Shown piece after piece: positions 54,932 to 64,000 of a stretch of 64,000 bases of DNA (within the stretch, counting starts at the first letter, position 1; each line of letters starts with the position of its first letter). The position numbers were made by a program, and so were the translations under genes. The stretch spans positions 620,001-684,000 of the forward strand of contig JAAXNY010000010.1 of NCBI GenBank assembly GCA_013420905.1, read 5' to 3'. Source of the DNA: Collybia mongolica. Taxonomy: Eukaryota > Basidiomycota > Agaricomycetes > Agaricales > Clitocybaceae. The notes beneath the pieces are model-generated. The model searched no databases, was not told the origin of the DNA, and saw only the letters and a list, made by a program, of their open reading frames with translations.

Positions 54932-55859
54932 TCACTCCACAGTGTCTTCCAATCCATCCCAGTCAATTTCCCCTTCCTCTTCATTCTCATCCTCTCTGTC
55001 CTTGTCCTTGTCCTTGTCCTTGTCCTTGTCCTTGTCCTTTCTGTCCTCATCCTCAGAATTCTCATCCTTGGTGTTCTCCTTGTCTTTATTATCTTCATTG
55101 TTGCTCCCAGTTTGCATGTTGTTGAAGCCAGTGATTGTTTGTAGGTAACTGCATTTACGTGCATAGGCATGCTTGTTCTTCAAGTTTGATTTGATGAACT
55201 CCTTGATTGCCCAGCCATGGGGAAATAATTTGAAGTAGTTGTGGCACTCCTGGGCCTGCGAGGTGCTGTTAGTGTGAAGGAATTGAAGGGGTGAGATCTT
55301 ACCACTGCAATAATGCAAGCAATAACAGGCTTGGGCTGGCAGTGCCATACAATAGAGCAGTCGAGCCCTGCCATATTGATTAAGTTCCAGACACAGTGCT
55401 ATTTATTGTCAGAACATTGATTATAATAAGGTGTTATAACTTATAACTTACATGGAGTGTCTTGTACAATTCCCCATCATCCTCTAGGCCCATCTTGCAT
55501 TGCAAGTTGAACCCATGTCTGGCAGAGCCACGTAGCGGCCATGGTATTGTCTTCTTTGATTCATCCTTTGCAGCTACAGCTTTGCACAAGGCATGGTTCT
55601 CAGCTGAAAATGTTAAAGTATAAAATAAAGAACAAGAAACAATGACAATACCTTTCAATTTCTTCAACTTCACCTCAAGAGCATTTGTTTGTGTCCCTAA
55701 TTCAAGTAAAATGCAATAAGTGATAGTGTCCTGATGATTAAGGAACAGTTACCTGTTATTGTGTTCTTTTTTGAGGACATTGAAGATGGTTTGGCCTTGC
55801 CACTTTGCTTTTACCATGGTTTTGGACACTGTGGTTTTGGAAACTTTGGTTTTTGCCAT
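54932..55859 (-). CDS. Agaricomycete small protein with Lys-Asp repeat tail (unknown function)
   Basis: Five exons splice in frame. The protein starts MAKTKVSKTTVSKTMVKAKW, then a short coiled-coil-like stretch (ALEVKLKKLKAENHALCKAV), then IPWPLRGSARHGFNLQCKMG, LEDDGELYKTLHHCVWNLIN, MAGLDCSIVWHCQPKPVIAC, then FKLFPHGWAIKEFIKSNLKN and KHAYARKCSYL. The C-terminus is acidic and contains a (KD)n run coded by the hexanucleotide repeat at 54998-55040. Blocks such as P-x-G-S-A, F-N-L-Q-x-x-M-G-L and the trailing basic helix resemble a small protein family I recall as expanded in Agaricomycetes and often near transposons. No function is known to me. Introns are at about 55265-55307, 55397-55452, 55603-55650 and 55697-55750. 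Confidence 0.6.
54998..55040 (-). repeat. Hexanucleotide microsatellite (gacaag)n within the K+D tail
   Basis: Seven copies of gtcctt on the + strand. On the minus strand it encodes alternating Asp-Lys. Unit length is a multiple of 3, so copy-number change would lengthen the tail without a frameshift. Confidence 0.8.
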
Positions 55860-56199
55860 TGAAAAGAATGTACTGGAAGAAAGAACAATGAGTTGTATTT
55901 TTAAAGATTCAATAGAGGTTAAGATCCATCAGTGGGGCTTTTGACACAGGAATGGACCACCAGCTGATTTTACTACCATAAGTGCCGGAACTTTTCTTTC
56001 CAACCATGGATCTTGTGATGGAAGGGTTCATGTAAAATAAGTTTACTAGCATAGAAATTAGAATGGGAAATTTGTGGAGCTGAAGGGATCTCACTGCTCT
56101 AAATTTTGAACCTTTGACTGAGCATGGGTAGAGACTCCAGTAGACTAGTGAAAATCATAATATATAAACCACAATACAAGTCAGGAAATTCAGAATACT

Positions 56200-56361
56200 A
56201 TGAACACAAACCTCAAGTCCAGCTTTACTGTTACCTCTAAAATTCCATCTCGCACTGCAAGCAATCATGGGGCGAGTGCAATGGAATCTGAAACAGAGTC
56301 TGACCAAGAAAGCACCAACAATTTTGTGGAACCTTGTTCACCAGAGAATCAACTCAGTTTA
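56200..56361 (+). CDS. Possible truncated gene start interrupted by the inverted-repeat element
   Basis: An ATG with a TATA-like word about 40 bases upstream opens MNTNLKSSFTVTSKIPSRTA, then a Ser/Glu-rich stretch ending near NQLSLLE, exactly where the inverted-repeat element begins. It could be a first exon cut by the insertion, or chance. No family is recognised. Confidence 0.25.
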
Positions 56362-56697
56362 CTTGAGGTAGAGGGCCATTACTGGCAGATACGAGTCCTT
56401 ACGTTTTTTTTTTGATTAACTTTTCTTTATATTTCTAGAACCAGGTTGTTGCAATAGAACTAGCTATCCAGAATCTCTTCAACTTTATATTACTTTTTGT
56501 TGTTGATAAGTTTGGTTGTGGAACACTTGTCAGGCATTGTCCTAGAATTAGATTGTAGGGTACAGGGAGTAGCTTGACATCATGGAAGGCCTGATGGATA
56601 CACAACATGAAGATGTAATATGACCACACATTTGAGCTTGCCAAATATTTGTTGCACTTCTGTAAGGGGTTGTGTTGCCAAGAGGCTCAGGCAGAGG
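56362..56697 (+). repeat. Left arm of a 3.6-kb inverted-repeat element
   Basis: This begins cttgaggtagagggccatta and matches, inverted, the right arm at 59176-59931 (after removal of the solo LTR there). The arms are about 335 bases. The left arm keeps the uninterrupted (empty) version of the solo-LTR target site near 56601-56612. Confidence 0.85.
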
Positions 56698-59175
56698 TCT
56701 TTACACTCCCCCACATCTTCCAGCAGATTCTGAGCGGAATGCTCAATTCTGACAGGAATCCGCTTGGATTCCTGTCGGAATTTTGGCTGCAGAGGTTATA
56801 GAAAATGGCTGTAAAAATTGACAAAAATTCCGAACAGATTCTGCTTGGATTCCGAGCAGAATGAAATTCCACAGGAATTCTGGCTTCGGAACACTGAAAT
56901 TCTGACAGAGCCCACAGGAATTCTGGAGCATTGTAGGGACATGTAATAGACACATTGTGGTCATGTGCTTAGTCATGTGACTTATTGGCCACCTCATCAA
57001 TCAACACTGGGCACATCGTCAACCTCAACCACACCGAGGCCCAGCAACCCAGCACCCAGCAACCCAGCAAAAACTCTGCCAAATCACAATGTCAACCCGC
57101 AAAGCCACCGCCGCTGCCACTGCCGAAGCTGCCAAATGCCTGATGACAACTTCAAATTTGTCCCTTTTTTTTACTAAATCGCACTTTCCACAATGAGCAT
57201 GCATCCGTTTACCACAACCAGGCCATTTCCTAAATGCCATTGATGACCTCTACCTGGACATATGTCCTTTTTGTTGTACGGTTCCCTGTGCATCTGCCTA
57301 GGTGCATTCTTGGCCATTATCCCATAACTTGTCATTTTGAGCACCCCATTATCATTCCTGCACCGTTCAGCAAAGCGCCAACAGTTCCTGAACGTCCCGC
57401 CTAGTGTCTACATGGCCATACCAGCCATTCAAGAAACGATGGCTTGTATCCCATACAATGTATGTACCTCCTCGTCATCTACCCCTACCTTCATCTTGTC
57501 AACTGATATACCAATGCCATGTTATTTACAGGTATGACTAACGTTCCTCATCATCCTATGTCTCCCTGAGCTGGACGTTAAGCATGTGGGATGTGCGGTG
57601 TCCCGGGAGCGGCCCTAGGTGAGTAAGTCCTCACTTCATCTCCTCACCGATCATTTTGCTCATTGTGTGCCAAGTTCTGGGCATGTTGGGTCCCATAGCT
57701 AGTAAAGTAGATGTAAAAAGCATATAGTTTGGAATGAGTAGGTACATATGTGCCTAGTTTATTGCAAAAGTGCTATCTGTAAATGGGCAGCCCAGGTACA
57801 TTGGATAAATACTGTGGGGGTACCAGAAGTCTATATAAGCCCACTAGAGCTGTGCAAATAGTACAGGGGTCAAGTGTCAGTAAGAAGTAAACTAAAATTT
57901 GTGAAAGGGATAAGAACATATCACAGGGTAGATATAATTACACCAAGGTAGTCTCAAGGTATACAGTAGCATATAGGTGTGTGTGCAATAGAGCAAGGTA
58001 TATCTGAGCAACTAGATTTGGGGTACATATGCACTCACCTTATGCACATCTGGTTAGGGCACAGGGATGATTGGCACTACTTGGTCTAGACAGCACATCC
58101 AGGGGTGCACACCCAGCCACCAGGTGATGGTTCTACCATATGGAATACACCACTGCACCATCCATGTCCACCATGCTAGCTGCTCACTAGCAGATGTGGT
58201 CAGGCAGTCACTGGTGATGTGACAGGTGCCTCTGTAGTTCCTGTTACAGACCTTATTGTTGTGATTTGACAGTTGTTATTATCACTGAGGGGGGTAGGTA
58301 TGAGAGAGGGTGGTGGTATCCATGGAAGTGGGACCTGGCATTGAATTTGGTAGCGTTGTGCACAGTCATAAGGCAGGGAGGTGATGGGAGGGGCAGCTGG
58401 ACATGTAGTGGTGGTGGTTGACAACAAGGGTGATGGGTGATGTAGCACCCATCAACAATACTCAGCCATTGCCAGTAATGGCCAAGAGTGGGCAGCAGGG
58501 GGTCTTTATGGTAACAAGCAGCTTGGACTGACAAGCACATATTACCAAATGGTTAATCTGCATGCTTTATGCATATGTCATATAACCTTGAGGCCTTGTA
58601 TTTGACTCTCCATAATATTGCATTTTTGTGCCTTAAATAAGCAATAGTAACTATAGTTAAGTAAGCAACCTGGACAGTCTGCATGGACTCTATGAGGAGT
58701 TGTTCCAAGCTGGGGCTGAGCATCCAAGTAACAGTGTGGATTTATAGACTTAGCTTTGACCTGGTTCAGATGCAGATTGTCAATTAAGCAGGGCTCCCAA
58801 GGGCATCACTTTTTTATCCACACCTAGTCATCAGGATCACTATTGCATGGCTTGCACAGCCTCACTGTTACACACATCATCCTGATATGCATTGCCTTAA
58901 CCCCTTGATAAATAGTAGTTTACTCTGGACTGACATATCACAGATGGATTGTTGCATCAGTAGAGTTACTGATATCAGATTCTGTTGTTATTTGAGATGT
59001 AGCCACAATGTACTGTATATAAGGTGCCCCTTCCTCTCCAATATAAGGTGCCCCTTCCTCTCCATGGAAGGGCACCTTTGCAATAGACTTGGATTGGGTT
59101 CTCTACTCATGGTCAAAGCCTCTAGTACTCTATGCTCATCCTTCCTGTACAATTGTTTGTACTGTGTATACTGCT
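56698..59175. other. Interior of the inverted-repeat element, non-coding
   Basis: No transposase or other gene recognised. Between about 56730 and 56930 there are many overlapping gaattc-type palindromic words. Around 57683-58030 a region with a TATA box (tctatataagccc) looks LTR-like but has no defined ends. Around 58945-59210 the sequence is a diverged relative of the LTR at 59269-59687, including two tandem copies of a word atataaggtgccccttcctc. Confidence 0.4.
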
Positions 59176-59263
59176 CTCTGCCTGAGCCTCTTGATAATAT
59201 GACCCCTTATAGTAGTGCAACAAGTGTTTGACAAGCTCAAATGTGTGGTCATATTACATCTTC

Positions 59264-59268
59264 ATGTT
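59264..59268 (+). repeat. Target-site duplication of the solo LTR (left)
   Basis: atgtt, repeated at 59688-59692. The left arm of the inverted repeat has a single copy at the equivalent place. Confidence 0.85.
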
Positions 59269-59687
59269 TGTAAGGGGAGTGCTAGTTTGCCCCCACCTAA
59301 TCACTTGGACTAACTTCACATCTATCATATGTACTCATATGCTGCCATATGCCAGACTTCAGTGTAACTCTACTAACCTTGTAATCCCACCCCTTACCCC
59401 TTTCATGGATAGTACATGACTCCTTACTGGTGCCTTACCAGTGCACCATTGCACACCCAAGCAGGCCTATACTGGTTCCTGACATAGCTCCATAGTTTAT
59501 CCTCTGATGTACTGTATATAGTTGGCATGTACCCTTCCAGGTCCACACCTTTGCAATACCTTAGGTCTGGGTCTCCTTCTTGCAACTAAGCTGCCTGTGC
59601 CCCCAGTGCCCCCTTCCCTACACAATTGACTCTGCCATGCACATCACTCTCCCTCAGCTAGCACTTGTGGCAACACTGCCCCTTACA
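59269..59687 (+). mobile_element. Solo LTR (419 bp) of an LTR retrotransposon
   Basis: It starts TGTAAGGGG and ends CCCCTTACA, the TG...CA inverted ends of an LTR, and is flanked by the 5-base duplication atgtt. A TATA-like word (gtactgtatata) lies inside. No internal region or second LTR is present, so it is a solo LTR left by recombination. A diverged relative overlaps 58945-59210. Confidence 0.85.
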
Positions 59688-59692
59688 ATGTT
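59688..59692 (+). repeat. Target-site duplication of the solo LTR (right)
   Basis: Second copy of atgtt. Confidence 0.85.
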
Positions 59693-59931
59693 GTGCATCC
59701 ATCAGGCCTGCCATGTTGTCAAGCTACTCCCTGTACCCTGCAACCTAATTCTAGGACAGTGCCTGACAAGCATTCCAGAACCAAACTTATTGACAACAAA
59801 ACGTAATATAAAGTTGAAGAGATTCTAGATAGCTAGTTCTATTGCAACAGCCTGGTTCTAGAAATATGAAGAAAAGTTAATCAAAAAAAACATAAGGACT
59901 TGTATCTGCCAGTAATGGCCCTCTACCTCAA

Positions 59932-60233
59932 GTTCTTGCCACAGTAAAAGTAAAAATGAAGCAGGTGAATCTCTTCTAAAACACCAAAGTATTTTGTTGT
60001 GTATTTCAATTTTACAGTTGTTTCTTAGAGTGGTATGATATGGGAGAAAAGACTAATGGCATTTGTGGCCAACTGCAATCTACACTCCATAACCATATAC
60101 CTGGAGTTCTCTTTGCATATCTGTGTAAATATTATTTGCCCTTAGAATGGGTGAGCCACCCCCCATGCCAAAGGCATGGATAGTAAGCTTGTATATCTAG
60201 TAATGCAATACATCAATTACCCTACTGTTATGA
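59932..60233. other. Intergenic region
   Basis: 3' flank of the helicase gene. No gene or repeat with clear ends was seen. Confidence 0.4.
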
Positions 60234-62973
60234 TCACCCTGATCGACGATTGAGAGCTCCAATTGCCGTGAATGTACCTTTCGGGATGGAAGATACACCG
60301 CGAGCATAAATTTGGTTCGTGTATATCTGCTCAAGAATTAGGTTCGAACAAGATGGGTACGAGGATGACTGACCAATTCATCATATATGATTGCAGGTAC
60401 CTTTTTGTCGCACAACACAGAGCCAGGATGTATCTTGATAACCTATAGCCCGAGTTCACTGTCAAATTAAGTCCGTCATAATGCAAAAACTGACCGAATG
60501 GCCCATCGTCTGCTTATATGAACCATCTGGTTGCAGAAAGGCTGAATTTTGTGCTAAACCGTATGCCAAGCTCTTCAACAAAGGTTCCTCCCTGTCACCA
60601 CATGAAATATTCCAATCTATTTTCATCCTTCCGCATGTTTGCCTTAATTGATTCCGAATTTCGCTCGCTTCGAGCAAAGTCTTTTCATTCAAAAAATGCT
60701 TTCTGCACCATTCCCGCCGCGCTGCGTTCCCCTCTGTCGCTGAAATACATGAATAAGCGCGGATCGCATTGAGGATGGTGAGGTGATCGCCTGAGGCATG
60801 CCGAAACATCCGCCGCACCTCAGAAGCGGCTTCCCGATGCTCTGCAACGTCCACAAAGAGTTTAGACGATGCAGAGAGAACAGATATGATATCGAGGACT
60901 TCGGATGTGCACCCTTGTTCCCTGGAAGCGATGACCACACGGGCGTGAACCGGCTCAAGAGGAAAGAGAGCCATTTGGCGGCCCAGCAGCGTTAGCTCTT
61001 TGTTTTGATTTATAGCGTCTAGGAGCCAGAGAGTCTTGAGAGCCGATGAGACTATATGCGGTGTCAGAATCACGAAAAGCATGGGATAGAGTCAACATAC
61101 TAGACTCGGCGTCAGGCATGTCCATGAGGTCTAATTCTTCAATATCTTGATTCAAGCATTTGAGCTGCAGGATGCTGGATGTAAGACTACAACGCAAGAT
61201 CTCCGGTTCTGGTGAAACTTCCATGGCGTTGAAAGCGTCCTCGGTGTAGAGGCGGAAACAAACACCCATTCCCTGTTGAACGTTATGGGTTTATTATGAA
61301 CGGGTTTGAAAGATCGCACCTCTCGCCCCGCCCGTCCTGCACGCTGCATCGCGGACGACTTAGTGATGGCTCTCGTGAGCAGAGTGTCAAATCCTGTCAA
61401 GGCGCCAGATGAGATGAGACAACACACGAGAGATTTCAGAGTGCCTTTACCGCCACCCGTATTTCTCGCCAGATATCGCTTTTCCTTGCACATCCCCGTA
61501 TCTATCACATATCTGACTCCAGGAATTGTAATTGATGTCTCGGCGATATTAGTTGCAAGTATGCATTTCCGTGTATGGGCTGGAGGAGGCAAAAAGACCT
61601 TGTGATTTTGGCCAGGCGCCTGTGCAGCATACATAGGGCATATCAAAACCTGAAAAGGGAGGTCAGGCATTGCAAAATAAAAGCAGAATCAACTAACATC
61701 CATTACATCATGGGGTAGTTGGTTAGCAAAGAGTCTAATTGATTTTTCGAGGCTCTCGATATCCTCTTGACCTGAATTCGAGTATCAGTACGGACGAAGG
61801 GCCAGAAAGGCAATGGATTAAACCTGGAAGAAATATCAGAACATCCCCCGGTGCTTGGTCGGTATGGATTTGGAAAAATGTCCGCATAGCGGATTCCACG
61901 TAGTCTGACTGTCCCTCTGATGAGTGGTATATCTTGACAGGATGCTGCCGTCCCTTAATATATATAATTTTTGCACTAAAGAGAATAATAATCGATGAGA
62001 AAGATCTTCGTGAAGAAGTAAGACCCACTTCTGATAAAACCTGCTGAACTTCTCGGCATCTAATGTAGCACTCATAATCACGATTTTCAGCGGATTGTGT
62101 TGCTCCTTTCTTTTGCCTTTCATGCCACCATCCTTTCCTTGATTCCTCTCGCTTTGTATCTTCTTTAAATTAGAGATCAAAAGGTCTGTCCGTAGTGTGC
62201 GCTCATGAGCCTCGTCGACAATGATTACGCTGTATTGACTCAATAGAGGGTCCGACAAGAGCTCCCGGACAATCATACCATCCGTAAGATACTTGATACG
62301 TGTCTCTGCACTGGATCGTTCGTCGAAGCGAACAGAATATCCAACTCGCTTTCCGAGCTTGTCATTTTGCTCAGCAGCAACGCGTGCTGCGAGAGAGGTG
62401 GCAGCAACCCTTCGTGGTTGGGTGACAGCAATCATTCCAGACCCTCCAACTCCAGAGCCAAGAAGATATTGGGGAATCTCTGGGAGAGATTCAGGACACC
62501 TCAACAGAGCCATGCAGTTCAACTCACGAGTAGTCTTCCCCGAGCCCGTCTCCCCCAACAGTATGGTCACATCATTTGCCTGTATTTCCCGCACTAGCGC
62601 ATCGCGGCCTTGAGACTGTTGTCAGGAGGCCCTCGAACGCGTCACATAATTCCAGCAACGCACCCTTCGCGATAGGAAGCAGTTTCCGTTGCTCTTGAAG
62701 TAACACATTGGTACTAGGGCCCGCACCATTGGGATCCTGGCTACCTGACTCAATGGATGGTTTGCGCATTTTATTGTGCCGAGATCGTTGGGCTTGATCG
62801 CGGTGGTGACCACCAATGATCTTGGGAGATGTTTTTCTAAGCCTATCCTCGTCGTCACTGACATCAACCCAGGCAATATTTTTGCGTCGTTTACCAAATT
62901 GCTTGCTATTTTGTCTCCCGTTATTATGTTCGCGAACGAGTCGAATAAGTTTTGCGGAGGTTGTTGCGGCCAT
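60234..62973 (-). CDS. DEAH-box RNA helicase, DHX33/Dhr2-like
   Basis: An ATP-dependent RNA helicase. The closest families I know are human DHX33 and yeast Dhr2, the latter acting in small-subunit rRNA processing in the nucleolus. It starts MAATTSAKLIRLVREHNNGR with a basic, Ser-rich N-terminus. Motif I is GETGSGKTT, joined by an intron (about 62520-62535) to QIPQYLLGSG. Then TQPRRVAATSLAARVA (Ia), IIVDEAHERTLRTD (II, DEAH), IVIMSATLDAEKFS (III), ILATNIAETSITIPGVRYVI (V) and QRAGRAGRE (VI). The C-terminal WH/ratchet/OB region has LGRQMALFPLEPVHARVVIA, LLEASEIRNQLRQTCGRMKI and VIKIHPGSVLCDKKVPAIIY. The last exon reads IYTNQIYARGVSSIPKGTFT to the stop at 60234-60236. It appears intact. Confidence 0.9.
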
Positions 62974-63472
62974 TGCAGCACATCCGTCGTTCGCGTTGGT
63001 GAAATTTTTTTTTGATCACCATTGGATTACCACCGCCAACACTCATATCTCGGGCCGGTACTCCGGGAACTCTATCAAGCACAGGTTCAACATCTACTTG
63101 AAACCGGACCAACGTAAATACTCAGACAACAAGGAAACAGGCGCGGTAGTACCAGATTAATCGAAACAGAAGCACGCCACGTAAGATGTGCTTGTCCAGC
63201 ATGCAACGTAGTGTATCCCAGAGAAACATATCAACAAGATATAAATAAATGAAAAAACCAGCAACTATCCACACCAAGATGGCTAGAGAGAGAAGGGAAA
63301 ACATGCGAATGCTCGGTGTAACATCACAACAGCATAATAGAAGAGTAGGTATATATGTGCATAAATTTGAGGCGAGGGCCCTGGTCCAAAGTACGGCACT
63401 ATCGTGCGTAGTTAGGTTGTCGACGGCGAAGAAGGTGAATTGTACACGCACAGAGCTACAAGAAAAAGGGCT
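62974..63472. other. Intergenic region
   Basis: Helicase promoter and the 3' flank of the membrane-protein gene upstream on the same strand. No other signal was seen. Confidence 0.4.
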
Positions 63473-64000
63473 CTACCAGTTCATGCTGCTCTGCTGTAAA
63501 ATGGGTGCAGATATGGTAGCAGGCGCAACGTTTCTCCTTTGGCTCATGGTTGGGCTCGTTCGGCTATCGTATTGATTCTCGTCAACCCTTTCGCCCTGGA
63601 ACCCTCTGAGCGAGTCTTCGGCGTAATAGAAACTTCTTCTACGAGCGCCCCCAACACTGTCCTGATCGAACTCGCGCCCTTCCGGTCGAGCGCCGATAAC
63701 AAAAGCACCCGCATCTGGAGGGTCAGACAACCTCCTATGGGCTAACTCCCGACGCCTCTTCATGGACCTATATACGAGGAAGACGAGCACTAGTAATGCG
63801 ATAGCTCCAAGGGCACTAACAACACCGATAATTGCATCCTGGCGGGATTTGCCATTGTCGGACGCCGCGTTGCTCCCCGCTGCACCAGGCCCATTGTCAA
63901 CAATATTGGGATCCACTACAGAGTTGATGTTGAACCCTGAATTGACGTGGCTGGCAAGCGCCTTGGCGATGGTATCGGGCACGCCGGTATAGAACGCTGA
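63473..64000 (-). CDS. C-terminal part of a single-pass membrane protein (Msb2-like?)
   Basis: Partial: the frame runs off the right window edge. The extracellular end reads SAFYTGVPDTIAKALASHVN, then a Gly/Asn/Ser-rich stretch. One membrane helix follows (GVVSALGAIALLVLVFLV), then a basic stop-transfer segment RSMKRRRELAHRRLSDP. The cytosolic tail of about 110 residues is Arg/Ser/Gln-rich and ends SAPILQQSSMNW. The layout (large outside part, one helix, RRRELAHRRLSD-type juxtamembrane segment) recalls fungal mucin-like sensors of the Msb2 type, but the Ser/Thr-rich ectodomain is outside the window, so this is a suggestion only. Confidence 0.6.
   Translation of the reverse strand, partial: SAFYTGVPDTIAKALASHVNSGFNINSVVDPNIVDNGPGAAGSNAASDNGKSRQDAIIGVVSALGAIALLVLVFLVYRSMKRRRELAHRRLSDPPDAGAFVIGARPEGREFDQDSVGGARRRSFYYAEDSLRGFQGERVDENQYDSRTSPTMSQRRNVAPATISAPILQQSSMNW

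Larger units (their letters stand above)
59176..59931 (-). repeat. Right arm of the inverted-repeat element (interrupted)
   Basis: Inverted match to 56362-56697, split by the LTR at 59269-59687. It ends ...ccctctacctcaag. No target duplication outside the arms was found. Confidence 0.85.

Noticed and set aside
57683..58030. LTR-like region with a TATA box
   Set aside because: No matching ends, target duplication or second copy could be defined in the window.
1..64000. CRISPR arrays, bacterial operons, phage
   Set aside because: Introns, LINEs and fungal gene families show eukaryotic nuclear DNA; the only regular short tandem array is the 38-bp minisatellite with no unique spacers.

Overview
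The window is nuclear DNA of a filamentous basidiomycete, most likely an Agaricomycete. The genes are dense and cut by many short introns (about 50-60 bases, GT...AG). Products such as a fungal Sec72-type TPR protein, a basidiomycete BTB protein, a fungal P450, aryl-alcohol-type aldo/keto reductases and an Agaricomycete-type K+D-rich small protein point the same way. There are no bacterial operon features.

Regions: (1) 1-1010 is a 5'-truncated LINE copy running off the left edge. (2) 1.9-18.6 kb is an accessory, metabolism-like block: an FAD-linked oxidoreductase, a methylthioribose-kinase-like protein with an in-frame stop, an apparently intact P450, a dead aldo/keto reductase copy, a cyclopropane-fatty-acyl-phospholipid-synthase-like methyltransferase, an intact inverted aldo/keto reductase copy, and a small His/Cys protein. 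(3) 19.3-25.9 kb is an almost intact LINE with a 15-bp target-site duplication. It landed on the stop codon of a decayed phosphotransferase gene (25.9-26.8 kb). A 640-bp Tc1/mariner-type element with 32-bp perfect inverted repeats follows. (4) 29.2-53.3 kb is a housekeeping block: carnitine acetyltransferase, succinate dehydrogenase iron-sulfur subunit, EMC8/9, a BTB protein, guanine deaminase, Sec72-like, the cohesin loader Scc2/NIPBL, a Sec14-like protein and an RPAP3-like co-chaperone. (5) 53.3-60.2 kb is a repeat island: a LINE 3' tail abutting the RPAP3-like start codon, a 38-bp minisatellite, a K+D-repeat protein gene, and a 3.6-kb inverted-repeat structure whose right arm carries a solo LTR with a 5-bp duplication. 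(6) 60.2-64 kb holds a DHX33/Dhr2-type DEAH helicase and the C-terminus of a single-pass membrane protein.

The housekeeping genes serve unrelated core functions (acetyl-unit transfer, respiration, ER insertion and translocation, purine salvage, cohesin loading, lipid transfer, R2TP, rRNA processing). The 1.9-18.6 kb block has the enzyme classes of a small lipid-tailoring or secondary-metabolism locus but no backbone synthase. Gene models were spliced by eye; internal exon boundaries are approximate unless stated.
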